A stretch of DNA of 64,000 bases from Paenibacillus oryzae (GTDB lineage: Bacteria > Bacillota > Bacilli > Paenibacillales > Paenibacillaceae): NCBI RefSeq assembly GCF_001675045.1, contig NZ_LYPA01000048.1, positions 1-64,000 on the forward strand, in the 5' to 3' direction. The translations under genes were made by a program, and so were the position numbers. This document shows, in pieces, positions 27,018-34,559 of the stretch. The notes below the pieces were generated by a model. That model saw only the letters and a list, made by a program, of their open reading frames with translations, did no database searches and was not told the DNA's origin. How positions within the stretch are numbered: position 1 is the stretch's first letter; every line of letters starts with the position of its first letter.

Positions 27018-28607
27018 TTATGATGTCAAGCACTCAATCAAGCGCTTGAGCTGAAGCCTGGTCGAACCAGGATCAAATCCGTAAAAAAGCTCAAAATCGT
27101 TAATAACGTAAACCCTTCCCCGAGCAACCGCCCGCAGCCGGCCCCATGCAGGAGAATGAAAAAGCTTTTTGGACTCGATGGAATCCTCCATAGCGACGAT
27201 AAACAGATAATCGCAGTCGAAATCAGCCACCTCAGATATAGGAAAGCTCAAAAACCCTTTTTTGTCCAAGCCTTGCTGCACAAGCTCCGCCGGCTTGCAA
27301 AATCCCAAATCGCCATACAATACCTGGGCGCCGCGTCCATAGGTTTCATCAAATGCGTAAGCAACTTCGGAATAGATTTCCCATACAGCCGCCGTGCCTC
27401 TGACGATGCCCCGCTTGTCCAGTACAGTGTTAGCTTCAGCTGCCCTTTGATCGTAATCCTTTAGACGCTCCTCCGCCCGCTCACGCCGGTCCGCTATGCT
27501 TGCAATGATGCGAAACTGCTCTCGCCAGGAAAGCGTCAATAATGACAAGGCCGCAACAGCTCCATAGCGATACAGACGTTTATCCTCCGCCAATAGCTCA
27601 TAGCCAAGTATGACATCGGGCTTGCATTGCTCCAACTGCTCATAAGTGCCGTATCCAGCCGACCAATGCAGCTCCCATTTTTCATTTTCGCCCTCCGGCC
27701 TCTGGTGGCGCGACCACGGCGCATATGCGCCAAGCACAGGAGCAACGTCCAGCTCCAGCAGCATTTCCGTATGATTATAGTTTGAGGAAACAATGCGGCG
27801 AGACTTTTGCAAATAAAGGGACGGAGCCAGACCGATAATGCTTTTGAACTTTTTGCTAAAATAATAGCTGTCAATGTACCCGACCTGGCGGGAAAGCTCA
27901 AGCACATTATGAGCTTGTCCTGTAAGCAGCCTCAGTTGCGCCTCCCTTATGCGGAGCAAATTATGATAGGCCTTAAAGGTGCTGCCCGTTTCCTTGCGAA
28001 AGACTCTTGAAAAATGCTCAGGGCTGACGCCGGCATAATCCGCAAGGCTTTCGCGCGTCCATTCTTCAAAATAGCGGCGATGCAATAAATCCAGCACACG
28101 AGACAGCCAGGGTACAGACTGTGCTGCGCCTCCCTCCTGACGCTCCTCATGCAGCCTTGTCAGCAGCTCCAGCAAAAGGCGCTGAGGGTCCAGAGGTTTA
28201 TTCAGCCGCTCTTTCCATGCCGTCTCCAGCTGCTGGCCAAGCAACAGCATTTCCTGCGAGCCCGCAAACGGCCTTAGCGGCAATGCTACCGGGGAAGGCC
28301 GCCTTCCATCAAGCGTCATTGCCTGATACTCAACTGCAATGGCTCTAAAAGCGATTGTCTCAAGCCAGCGGAAATGCTGAAAGCTGTCGCAGCATAACAC
28401 GCTGCCCCTGACAAGCCTCTGCTCAGCGCCACGCAGCAAAACCCGGCTCCAGCCATCCGTTGCGATCAGGATTACCTTGCTGCTGCCCCATTCATATTTT
28501 GTCATCAGTGACGGGTTGTCGCCCGTTAACCGATGAACCGAAACCGGCAAATAATAGGTATAGTCTGACACGGCTCTGTATCCCTCCATCAACCCGGCTA
28601 CCGTCAC
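27018..28607 (-). CDS. AraC-family regulator fused to a siderophore-binding domain (Btr-like)
   Basis: Cytoplasmic regulator of up to 529 residues with three parts. Residues about 1-160 are a cupin-like N domain. Residues about 165-270 are the AraC helix-turn-helix pair (SLADYAGVSPEHFSRVFRKE and ELSRQVGYIDSYYFSKKFKS). Residues about 275-529 are a FecB-like binding domain (QCKPDVILGYELLAEDKRLY). This matches Btr of Bacillus subtilis, which binds a ferric siderophore and activates its uptake genes; the neighbouring Fur-regulated lipoprotein supports that role. The start is uncertain: GTG at 28607 and ATG at 28589 lack a ribosome binding site, while GTG at 28571 has GGAGGG ten bases upstream. 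Confidence 0.87.
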   Translation of the reverse strand: MTVAGLMEGYRAVSDYTYYLPVSVHRLTGDNPSLMTKYEWGSSKVILIATDGWSRVLLRGAEQRLVRGSVLCCDSFQHFRWLETIAFRAIAVEYQAMTLDGRRPSPVALPLRPFAGSQEMLLLGQQLETAWKERLNKPLDPQRLLLELLTRLHEERQEGGAAQSVPWLSRVLDLLHRRYFEEWTRESLADYAGVSPEHFSRVFRKETGSTFKAYHNLLRIREAQLRLLTGQAHNVLELSRQVGYIDSYYFSKKFKSIIGLAPSLYLQKSRRIVSSNYNHTEMLLELDVAPVLGAYAPWSRHQRPEGENEKWELHWSAGYGTYEQLEQCKPDVILGYELLAEDKRLYRYGAVAALSLLTLSWREQFRIIASIADRRERAEERLKDYDQRAAEANTVLDKRGIVRGTAAVWEIYSEVAYAFDETYGRGAQVLYGDLGFCKPAELVQQGLDKKGFLSFPISEVADFDCDYLFIVAMEDSIESKKLFHSPAWGRLRAVARGRVYVINDFELFYGFDPGSTRLQLKRLIECLTS

Positions 28608-28694
28608 TGCTTGGGCCGGTGCTCCACAGCTACGGCTAATCCGGGCTGGTACTCATTGCTCCGGCTTATATATTGATCTATTATGCATGAAACG

Positions 28695-28741
28695 GAAAAA
28701 AGTGAAAAGCACCCCCTGTCCATAAAGGACAAAGAGTGCCG
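28695..28741 (-). terminator. Intrinsic terminator of fumC
   Basis: On the minus strand GCACTCTTTGTCC pairs fully (with G-U pairs) with GGACAGGGGGTGC around a TTTAT loop, followed by a T-rich tail. It lies 65 bp past the fumC stop. Confidence 0.75.
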
Positions 28742-28805
28742 TTGAATAAGTCAGGCGAAATTTCGCGCTTCAAACGCAGCCGCCGTCTCTTTATTATTGC
28801 TGTTG

Positions 28806-30191
28806 TTATCTTTTGCCGATCATATTTTCAGGCTTAACGTATTCGTCGAATTGCTCTGCGGTCAGAAGGCCGCTAGCAATCGCGGATTCCTTAAGCGTCA
28901 AACCTTGCTTATGGGCGTTTTTGGCGATGGCTGCCGCATTTTCATAGCCGATATGCGGATTCAGCGCCGTTACCAGCATGAGTGACTGGTCCAGGTTGCG
29001 CTTGATCACGGCTTCGTTCGGTTCGATGCCAACGGCGCAATTGTCGTTGAACGACAACATGGCGTCCGCCATCAATGCCAGGGATTGCAGGAAATTATAC
29101 ATAATGACCGGCTTAAATACGTTCAGCTCAAAATTGCCCTGGCTCGCCGCAATTCCGATTGTGGTATCATTGCCGATGACCTGGCAGACCGCCATTGTCA
29201 GCGCTTCACTTTGCGTCGGGTTGACCTTGCCCGGCATAATGGAGCTGCCCGGCTCATTTTCCGGAATGACGATTTCGCCAATGCCGCAGCGAGGGCCGCT
29301 TGCCAGCCAGCGTACGTCGTTTGCGATTTTCATCAGGTCCGCCGCCAGCGCTTTGATTGCGCCATGCGTGTAGACGATTTGGTCGTGGCTGGTCAAGGAA
29401 TGGAATTTGTTCGCCGCCGTTACGAAGGTTTTGCCCGTAAGCGCCGTTACTTCCTCCGCTACCGCTACCGCATAGTCGGGATGGGCGTTCAGGCCCGTGC
29501 CTACCGCGGTGCCGCCCAGCGCCAGCTCGCGCATTGTATCTACGCTTTGAATCAGCATAGCCCGCGTTTTGTCCAGCATCGCGTACCAGCCGCTGATTTC
29601 CTGCCCCAACGTAATGGGAGTGGCGTCCTGAAGGTGAGTGCGCCCGATTTTGACCAGATCGTTGAATTTTTCCGCTTTTTCATGCAAGGTGCGGTTCAGC
29701 ACGTCCAGCGCCGGAATCAGCCGGTCCTCGACGGCAATAACGCCCGCGATATGCATGGCTGCAGGAAAGGTATCGTTGGAGCTTTGCGAGCGATTGACAT
29801 CGTCATTGGGATGAATGCGCACGGCGCTGCCGCGCTCGGCAAGCAGCTGGTTGGCGCGGTTAGCCACCACTTCGTTTACGTTCATGTTGGTTTGCGTGCC
29901 GCTGCCTGTCTGCCAAACAACAAGCGGAAAATGCTCGTCCCACTTGCCGCTCAAAATCTCGTCGACTGCTTCGGCAATAACGCTTGCTTTATCTCCGTCA
30001 AGCACGCCCAGCTTGCTGTTCGCAAGAGCGGAAGCCTTTTTGATAATAGCCATTCCGTATACGACTTCGATTGGCATGCGTTCGCCGCCGATTTTGAAGT
30101 TTTGCAGGCTGCGCTGCGTTTGAGCTCCCCATAGCTTGTCTGCAGGAACCTTGATTTCACCCATCGTATCCTTTTCGATCCGATATTCCAT
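28806..30191 (-). CDS. fumC: Class II fumarate hydratase
   Basis: Citric-acid-cycle enzyme that interconverts fumarate and malate, 461 residues, iron-independent class II. The superfamily signature [13 protein letters not shown] is near residue 315, and the active-site His lies in [16 protein letters not shown] near residue 185. The start at 30191 ([13 protein letters not shown]) is taken because AAAAGGAG is upstream and family proteins begin there; an in-frame codon at 30257 would add 22 residues without support. Monocistronic, with its own terminator. Confidence 0.95.
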   Translation of the reverse strand: MEYRIEKDTMGEIKVPADKLWGAQTQRSLQNFKIGGERMPIEVVYGMAIIKKASALANSKLGVLDGDKASVIAEAVDEILSGKWDEHFPLVVWQTGSGTQTNMNVNEVVANRANQLLAERGSAVRIHPNDDVNRSQSSNDTFPAAMHIAGVIAVEDRLIPALDVLNRTLHEKAEKFNDLVKIGRTHLQDATPITLGQEISGWYAMLDKTRAMLIQSVDTMRELALGGTAVGTGLNAHPDYAVAVAEEVTALTGKTFVTAANKFHSLTSHDQIVYTHGAIKALAADLMKIANDVRWLASGPRCGIGEIVIPENEPGSSIMPGKVNPTQSEALTMAVCQVIGNDTTIGIAASQGNFELNVFKPVIMYNFLQSLALMADAMLSFNDNCAVGIEPNEAVIKRNLDQSLMLVTALNPHIGYENAAAIAKNAHKQGLTLKESAIASGLLTAEQFDEYVKPENMIGKR

Positions 30192-30335
30192 TGCCGCAAC
30201 GACTCCTTTTTTCAAATTTGCGCTTAGCTTCACTAAAAGTCCAAACCCAATTAACAACCCTTACCCTATCCTTTATAACGGAAAACGGGGCAGGAATCAA
30301 GACTTTGCGCAACGCTTTCATTCAAGTTCAATGCG

Positions 30336-30404
30336 CTTCCTGCCAGCTTTCTGCCTGTTTTCTGCCTGCTTCCTATCTGCTTTCTGCGTCAAGCTCTCTG
30401 CGTC
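30336..30404. repeat. Degenerate 11-bp tandem repeat
   Basis: Six imperfect units of the type CTTTCTGCCTG follow each other in the gap between fumC and the aldolase gene, the last ones drifting to CTTTCTGCGTC. No function is apparent; slipped-strand expansion is the likely origin. Confidence 0.55.
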
Positions 30405-30408
30405 AAAC

Positions 30409-30435
30409 AAAAAGCGCCCTCCGCTTGGGGGCGCC
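30409..30435 (-). terminator. Intrinsic terminator of the aldolase gene
   Basis: On the minus strand GCGCCCCC-AAGCG-GAGGGCGC is followed by TTTTTG, 19 bp past the aldolase stop. Confidence 0.75.
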
Positions 30436-30453
30436 GTCAGGATGCAGACGTCG

Positions 30454-31122
30454 TTACACGCCTTTGGCCTCGCGATACGCAGCCATATACGCTGCCGCTT
30501 TTTTCTCGATAAGGGAAAAATCCCCCGTTTTTACTGCATCTTTGGTCAGGTCGGAGCCAATTCCCACCGCTACTGCTCCGGCTTTGATCCAATCCTTCAG
30601 GTTATCCAGAGAAACGCCGCCTGTCGGCATGATGTTGGCTTGAGGAAGCGGTCCCTTGATGGAAGGAATGACGCTTGGCGAATACAGATTGCCAGGGAAC
30701 AGCTTGACGATGTCCGCACCTAGCTCCAGCGCGGTTTGAATGTCCAGAATTGTCATTGTGCCCGGCAGCATTGGAACGGCATAGCGGTTGCACAGCTTGA
30801 CCGTTTCCGGATTCAGGGAAGGTGCCACAACGAATTCTGCGCCAGCCAAAATGGCTGCGCGAGCCGTTTCAGGGTCCAGCACCGTTCCAACGCCGATAAT
30901 CGCGTAGTTGTCGCTTTCAGGCGGCGCGTCGCTTGAATATTCCCTGGACAATTGCTCAATCGCCTTTAAGGCAAACGGCACCGTCATCGTAATTTCGATA
31001 ACCTTGATGCCGCCTTTGACAGCCTGTCTTGCCATTTCCGCTACTTCCTCGGGCGAGTCCGCCCGCAGGACAGCTACTACTCCGGCTTCCGCCATTCTTT
31101 GCAAAATCTTTATTTTTTTCAC
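30454..31122 (-). CDS. eda: 2-dehydro-3-deoxyphosphogluconate / 4-hydroxy-2-oxoglutarate aldolase
   Basis: Cytoplasmic class I aldolase of 222 residues that splits KDPG to pyruvate and glyceraldehyde-3-phosphate (or 4-hydroxy-2-oxoglutarate). The family landmarks are GVVAVLRADSPEE (active-site Glu region), VIEITMTVP, the GAEFVVAPSLNPE strand, and the Schiff-base Lys in ADIVKLFPGN (near residue 140). The start is GTG at 31122 after AAGGGGAG. No kdgK or hexuronate genes are adjacent, so its pathway partners are elsewhere. Confidence 0.92.
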   Translation of the reverse strand: MKKIKILQRMAEAGVVAVLRADSPEEVAEMARQAVKGGIKVIEITMTVPFALKAIEQLSREYSSDAPPESDNYAIIGVGTVLDPETARAAILAGAEFVVAPSLNPETVKLCNRYAVPMLPGTMTILDIQTALELGADIVKLFPGNLYSPSVIPSIKGPLPQANIMPTGGVSLDNLKDWIKAGAVAVGIGSDLTKDAVKTGDFSLIEKKAAAYMAAYREAKGV

Positions 31123-31237
31123 GTGCGTCCATCTCCCCTTTGGTGCGTTTAGGTTTGAAAATGTATGTTATTCTCTTGCCATTATAGTCTTTTTTGGGGA
31201 ATCCGGCAATTGCCCCGAATGCGTTTACAAACAGGCC

Positions 31238-31555
31238 TTAGCGAAGCTGGTAATCGATTTCAAGAAACCTCTCCACTTCAGTTTCCCAGCGCTCGCTCAC
31301 AAACTTCTCATGCAGGGGATGGGCATTGTAGTCTTCATATTCATCCTGATTGGCAAATTCCATCGAAAATCCAAAGTCGTAATCATTTTTTGCGCTGACC
31401 TGCTTGTACACTTTAAAGGCCTTCACCACCGGAATGGAGGTCAGGATCGCCTCGCCGTCCGCCAAAAAGCGCTGCTCGGCCTCCGATCCCTTCTCATGCT
31501 TCAAGCTGAAAATAACAGAATGAAGAATCCAGTTTTCCTTGTTCACGCTGCTCAT
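31238..31555 (-). CDS. Dabb-family (stress-responsive alpha/beta barrel) protein
   Basis: Small cytoplasmic protein of 105 residues with a ferredoxin-like Dabb domain: it begins with the typical ILHSVIFSLKH strand and ends in HEKFVSERWETEVERFLEIDY. Family members dimerise and include stress proteins and a few cyclases. GGAG precedes the ATG. It stands alone between the aldolase gene and the methyltransferase region, so no specific role can be assigned. Confidence 0.8.
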   Translation of the reverse strand: MSSVNKENWILHSVIFSLKHEKGSEAEQRFLADGEAILTSIPVVKAFKVYKQVSAKNDYDFGFSMEFANQDEYEDYNAHPLHEKFVSERWETEVERFLEIDYQLR

Positions 31556-31739
31556 GGGCTCACTCCTTCAATGGTTTGCACTGCTTTCTTCAACATAACA
31601 CAAGATAAGAGGCAATGCGACCCTTGAAGAGATTGACTTCACGACTATACAAAAAGGAGACCTTTTAATCAAAGAGGAAACCTTCCAACCAAAGAGGAGA
31701 AGCCTTCCAACCCGCCGCTCCGTCGCTAACCCACTCTTT

Positions 31740-31756
31740 TATAGTTTTAAACTATA
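31740..31756. promoter_or_regulatory. 17-bp perfect palindrome upstream of the methyltransferase gene
   Basis: TATAGTTT-T-AAACTATA is an exact 8-1-8 inverted repeat, 80 bp upstream of the methyltransferase start in an A/T-rich promoter region. It could bind a dimeric regulator. Just before it (31660-31715) are three degenerate copies of CAAAGAGGA-type sequence, with no further structure seen. Confidence 0.4.
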
Positions 31757-31837
31757 AAATATATTCTTTTTATATATTTCCATATAGACTTAATGCCATT
31801 TATGCTTGATGTATCTTAAACAAGGAGGCGGTCGTTC

Positions 31838-32527
31838 ATGACTGAACATGGCGTAAAATTTCAATTCGATAAGGCTGCTGCAAATTATGATGTCGAGCGT
31901 CGCGGGCTGATTCCCTGCTTTGACGAATTTTACGGAGCGGCAGTTGGCTGGACGGAGATTAAAAAGGAGAAGCCGCGCATTCTGGACCTGGGAGCCGGCA
32001 CCGGGCTGTTGTCCGCCATGCTGCTGGAAAAATTTCCCTACGCTTCAATGACATTAATAGATTTCAGCGAAGAAATGCTGCAAAAAGCCAAATCCCGCTT
32101 TCAGGACGATAGCCGAGTCACCTATATCGCAGCAGATTACACCAACTATGATTTTGCCGAACCTTTTGACGCCGTCGTATCCGCCCTTTCCATCCATCAT
32201 CTGTCCCATCAGCAAAAACAGGCGCTGTTCGCAAAAATCCGGGGCTGGCTCACGCCCGGCGGCTTGTTCATGAATGCAGACCAGACGGCAGCGCCGTCGG
32301 ATAGCTGGGATCAAATCTATCGCCGGGCGTGGATAGATTCCGTCCGCAGAAGCGGCTTATCGGAATCAGCGCTGGAGGCTTCCCTCGAACGCCGCAAACA
32401 GGATATCAACGCCGGCTTGCGAGAACAGCTGGGATGGCTTGACGAAGCAGGCTTTAGCGAAAGTGATTGTGTCTACAAAAGCAATGAATTTACCGTATAC
32501 GTCGCCTACGCCAATCCGGTCCAATAA
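31838..32527 (+). CDS. Class I SAM-dependent methyltransferase
   Basis: Cytoplasmic methyltransferase of 229 residues. Motif I (SAM binding) is ILDLGAGTGLLSAMLLEKFP near residue 48, the acidic residue after strand 2 is in MTLIDFSEEML, and the post-I region FDAVVSALSIHHLS is typical of Methyltransf_11/25 proteins. ACAAGGAGG precedes the ATG. The C-terminal 90 residues give no clear substrate hint. It is followed by the 52-bp repeat array, which lies within its 3' untranslated region. Confidence 0.85.
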   Translation: MTEHGVKFQFDKAAANYDVERRGLIPCFDEFYGAAVGWTEIKKEKPRILDLGAGTGLLSAMLLEKFPYASMTLIDFSEEMLQKAKSRFQDDSRVTYIAADYTNYDFAEPFDAVVSALSIHHLSHQQKQALFAKIRGWLTPGGLFMNADQTAAPSDSWDQIYRRAWIDSVRRSGLSESALEASLERRKQDINAGLREQLGWLDEAGFSESDCVYKSNEFTVYVAYANPVQ

Positions 32528-32570
32528 AGCGTTCAAGCCAGCAGCGAACACCGACGCTATTCTTGATGTG

Positions 32571-32852
32571 TTTGTACGATTCATCGTACAAAATCGCGCA
32601 TACCGACGCTCATTTCATTGCGTTTGTACGATTCATCGTACAAAACCGTGCATACCGACGCTCATTTCATTGCATTTGTACGATTCATCGTACAAAACCG
32701 CGCGCACTGACGGTAATCTCTATGCGTTTGTACGATTCATCGTACAAAACCGCGCACACCGACTCTCATCTCATTGCGTTTGTACGATTCATCGTACAAA
32801 ACCGCGCACACCGACGCTCATCTCATTGCGTTTGTATGATTCATCGTACAAA
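32571..32852. repeat. Array of six exact 52-bp units each with a 22-bp palindrome
   Basis: A 22-bp palindrome with arms TTTGTACGAT and ATCGTACAAA around TC starts at 32571, 32623, 32675, 32727, 32779 and 32831, always exactly 52 bp apart. The last copy has one change (TTTGTATGAT). The 30-bp stretches between are also related (variants of ACCGCGCACACCGACGCTCA), so this is a tandem repeat, not a CRISPR array. As 52 is not divisible by three, the ORFs that cross it cycle through frames and are not genes. Confidence 0.9.
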
Positions 32853-32910
32853 ACTCTCATCACTGTCGGTCGCCTTTATCCATGAAATGAAGAAGAAGAC
32901 GTTTGGGTAA

Positions 32911-32951
32911 AAAAGCAGGCGGTCCCGCTCAGGGAACACCTGCTTTTTTGT
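32911..32951 (+). terminator. Intrinsic terminator after the 52-bp array
   Basis: AGCAGG pairs with CCTGCT, with an inner GTCCC/GGGAA-type helix, followed by TTTTTTG. It would end transcripts that run from the methyltransferase gene through the repeat array. Confidence 0.65.
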
Positions 32952-33048
32952 TCTGGAGATTCGGTGATTATATGCTCCTTGCCTCATCTCATAAGCAGCA
33001 GTCGAATGTCCGTTTGACTTGGAAACGGGCTAATGGCGCGATACTGCC

Positions 33049-33123
33049 CACGCTTGACGCAATGCCGCACACGCTTGGCGCAATGCCGTACACGCTGGCG
33101 CAATGCCGCTCACGCTTGGCGTG
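33049..33123. repeat. Short tandem repeat CACGCTTGGCGCAATGCCG
   Basis: About three and a half imperfect units of 19-21 bp follow each other just downstream of the Bcr/CflA gene. The unit contains the inverted pair TTGGCG/CGCAATG only weakly. No function can be assigned. Confidence 0.6.
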
Positions 33124-33149
33124 TCACCCTGCCACTGCCATGCCAGACG

Positions 33150-34370
33150 TCAGGCCGCTTTTTTGCGCTGGCCCGTCAGTAAAACAAAGCTAACAACAGC
33201 CAAAGTGACCATAAGCAGCATGACAGCTGCCAGCGGAACGGCGGTTGTTTCGCCGCCAAGCCCAACCAGGGGAGCTGCTACTCCGCCAAAAATAAACGAA
33301 AGCATACCCAGCAGCGCCGAGGCGCTTCCCGCCGATTTGCCCTGATCCTGAAGCGATAGCGAGGTGGTCGTTGTAGAGATTATGCCGATACTGGATACAA
33401 CAAGGAAAAAGGCGGGAATGACAAAAGCCAGACCAAGCTTCAGCAAAGCAGAAGCCATCAGCAGCAGCGCCCCCGCAGCAGCCATCGCAAGGCCAAAGCC
33501 GAGCAAACGCCGGGCTTCAATCCGGGCCGCCAATCTTCCCGCTATCTGTGTTGCAATAATAAGGCCAAGGCCGTTCAGGCCAAAAATAAGGCTGAACATT
33601 TTGGCAGACACGCCGAATAGCTGCTGCAGGACAAAGGTAGACCCCGATATATACGCAAACATCGCCGCCATCATAAAGCCTTGCGTGAGCGCATACCCAA
33701 CGAATGTGCGATTGCCAAGCAGCTTTCTGTAGCTCATGAGCATATTGCCCATACCGCCCTTGGAGCGGCGCTCTGGGGGCAGCGTTTCTTTGAGGCCCAG
33801 CAGCACCGCAGCAAGCATAAGAATGCCCAAAAAGCCCAGCACCGCAAATACGCCCCGCCATGAAGTAAAGGTCAAAATATTCGCGCCGATAATGGGCGCA
33901 AAAATCGGCGCCGCGCCGTTAACAAGCATAAGCAGCGCGAAAAAACGGGTTAACTCTACGCCGGAATATAAGTCCCTGACGCTTGCCCTGGCTACCACAA
34001 TCGCCGCTGCGCCAGCCAGGCCTTGCCCAAGCCGGAGCAGCACAAACGTCCAGATGCTAGGGGCAAAGACGCAAAGAAAGGAAACTAGCGTATAAGCTGC
34101 AACGCCAAAAATGAGCGGATAACGTCTGCCGCGCACATCGCTGATGGGACCAACGATTAATTGGCCAAGCGCTATACCAAGCAAAAATGCGGTCAGGCTA
34201 AGCTGCGTCAAGCTTGCCGAGGTTTTTAGCTCCTCTGCAAGCGCAGGCAGCGCCGGTAAATACATATCGATGCTAAGCGGCCCGATCGCCGCAAGCGACC
34301 CCAGCACGGCGGCGAGGAACAACCTGCGCGAGCGCGTTGACGAAGAATGAGATAAAGATGCGGAATTCAT
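33150..34370 (-). CDS. Bcr/CflA-family multidrug efflux MFS transporter
   Basis: Inner-membrane proton-driven exporter of 406 residues with twelve predicted helices. The family landmarks are the N-terminal LGSLAAIGPLSIDMYLPALP (residues 18-37), and the loop 2-3 motif GPISDVRGRRYPL near residue 76. Substrates of relatives include bicyclomycin, sulfonamides and chloramphenicol; the actual one is unknown. A good GGGAG site precedes the ATG. It is convergent with the methyltransferase and its repeats. Confidence 0.9.
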   Translation of the reverse strand: MNSASLSHSSSTRSRRLFLAAVLGSLAAIGPLSIDMYLPALPALAEELKTSASLTQLSLTAFLLGIALGQLIVGPISDVRGRRYPLIFGVAAYTLVSFLCVFAPSIWTFVLLRLGQGLAGAAAIVVARASVRDLYSGVELTRFFALLMLVNGAAPIFAPIIGANILTFTSWRGVFAVLGFLGILMLAAVLLGLKETLPPERRSKGGMGNMLMSYRKLLGNRTFVGYALTQGFMMAAMFAYISGSTFVLQQLFGVSAKMFSLIFGLNGLGLIIATQIAGRLAARIEARRLLGFGLAMAAAGALLLMASALLKLGLAFVIPAFFLVVSSIGIISTTTTSLSLQDQGKSAGSASALLGMLSFIFGGVAAPLVGLGGETTAVPLAAVMLLMVTLAVVSFVLLTGQRKKAA

Positions 34371-34510
34371 GATGAGTACTCCCTTTCTAGTAGCTGCTTA
34401 CAAAACATAAGCTTAATTGTAAACCCGCTGTCTCATTTCGGCAAATTATTTTATCACTAAAGGACCCAATCACATGGATTAACTTGTAATTATATGGTAT
34501 TGTTGGGTTG

Positions 34511-34524
34511 TACAGCGCTTTCAT
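34511..34524 (+). promoter_or_regulatory. Weak cre-like site upstream of the endoglucanase gene
   Basis: ACAGCGCTTTCA contains a strong right half of a CcpA site (GCGCTTTCA) but a poor left half. It lies about 40 bp upstream of the start codon, inside the probable leader. Confidence 0.3.
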
Positions 34525-34559
34525 TATTTTTACACCTATTCCATAAGGAGGTTAAAGTG

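Noticed and set aside
29085-30134. Plus-strand ORF of 349 codons inside fumC
   Set aside because: Antisense to highly conserved fumC; composition is that of a shadow frame.
32571-32852. CRISPR array
   Set aside because: The would-be spacers are similar to each other and the period is constant; no cas genes are present.
32439-32910. Overlapping plus-strand ORFs with repeating peptide text across the 52-bp array
   Set aside because: The period is not a multiple of three, so the peptides repeat only by cycling through three frames; no ribosome binding site and they overlap the methyltransferase end.
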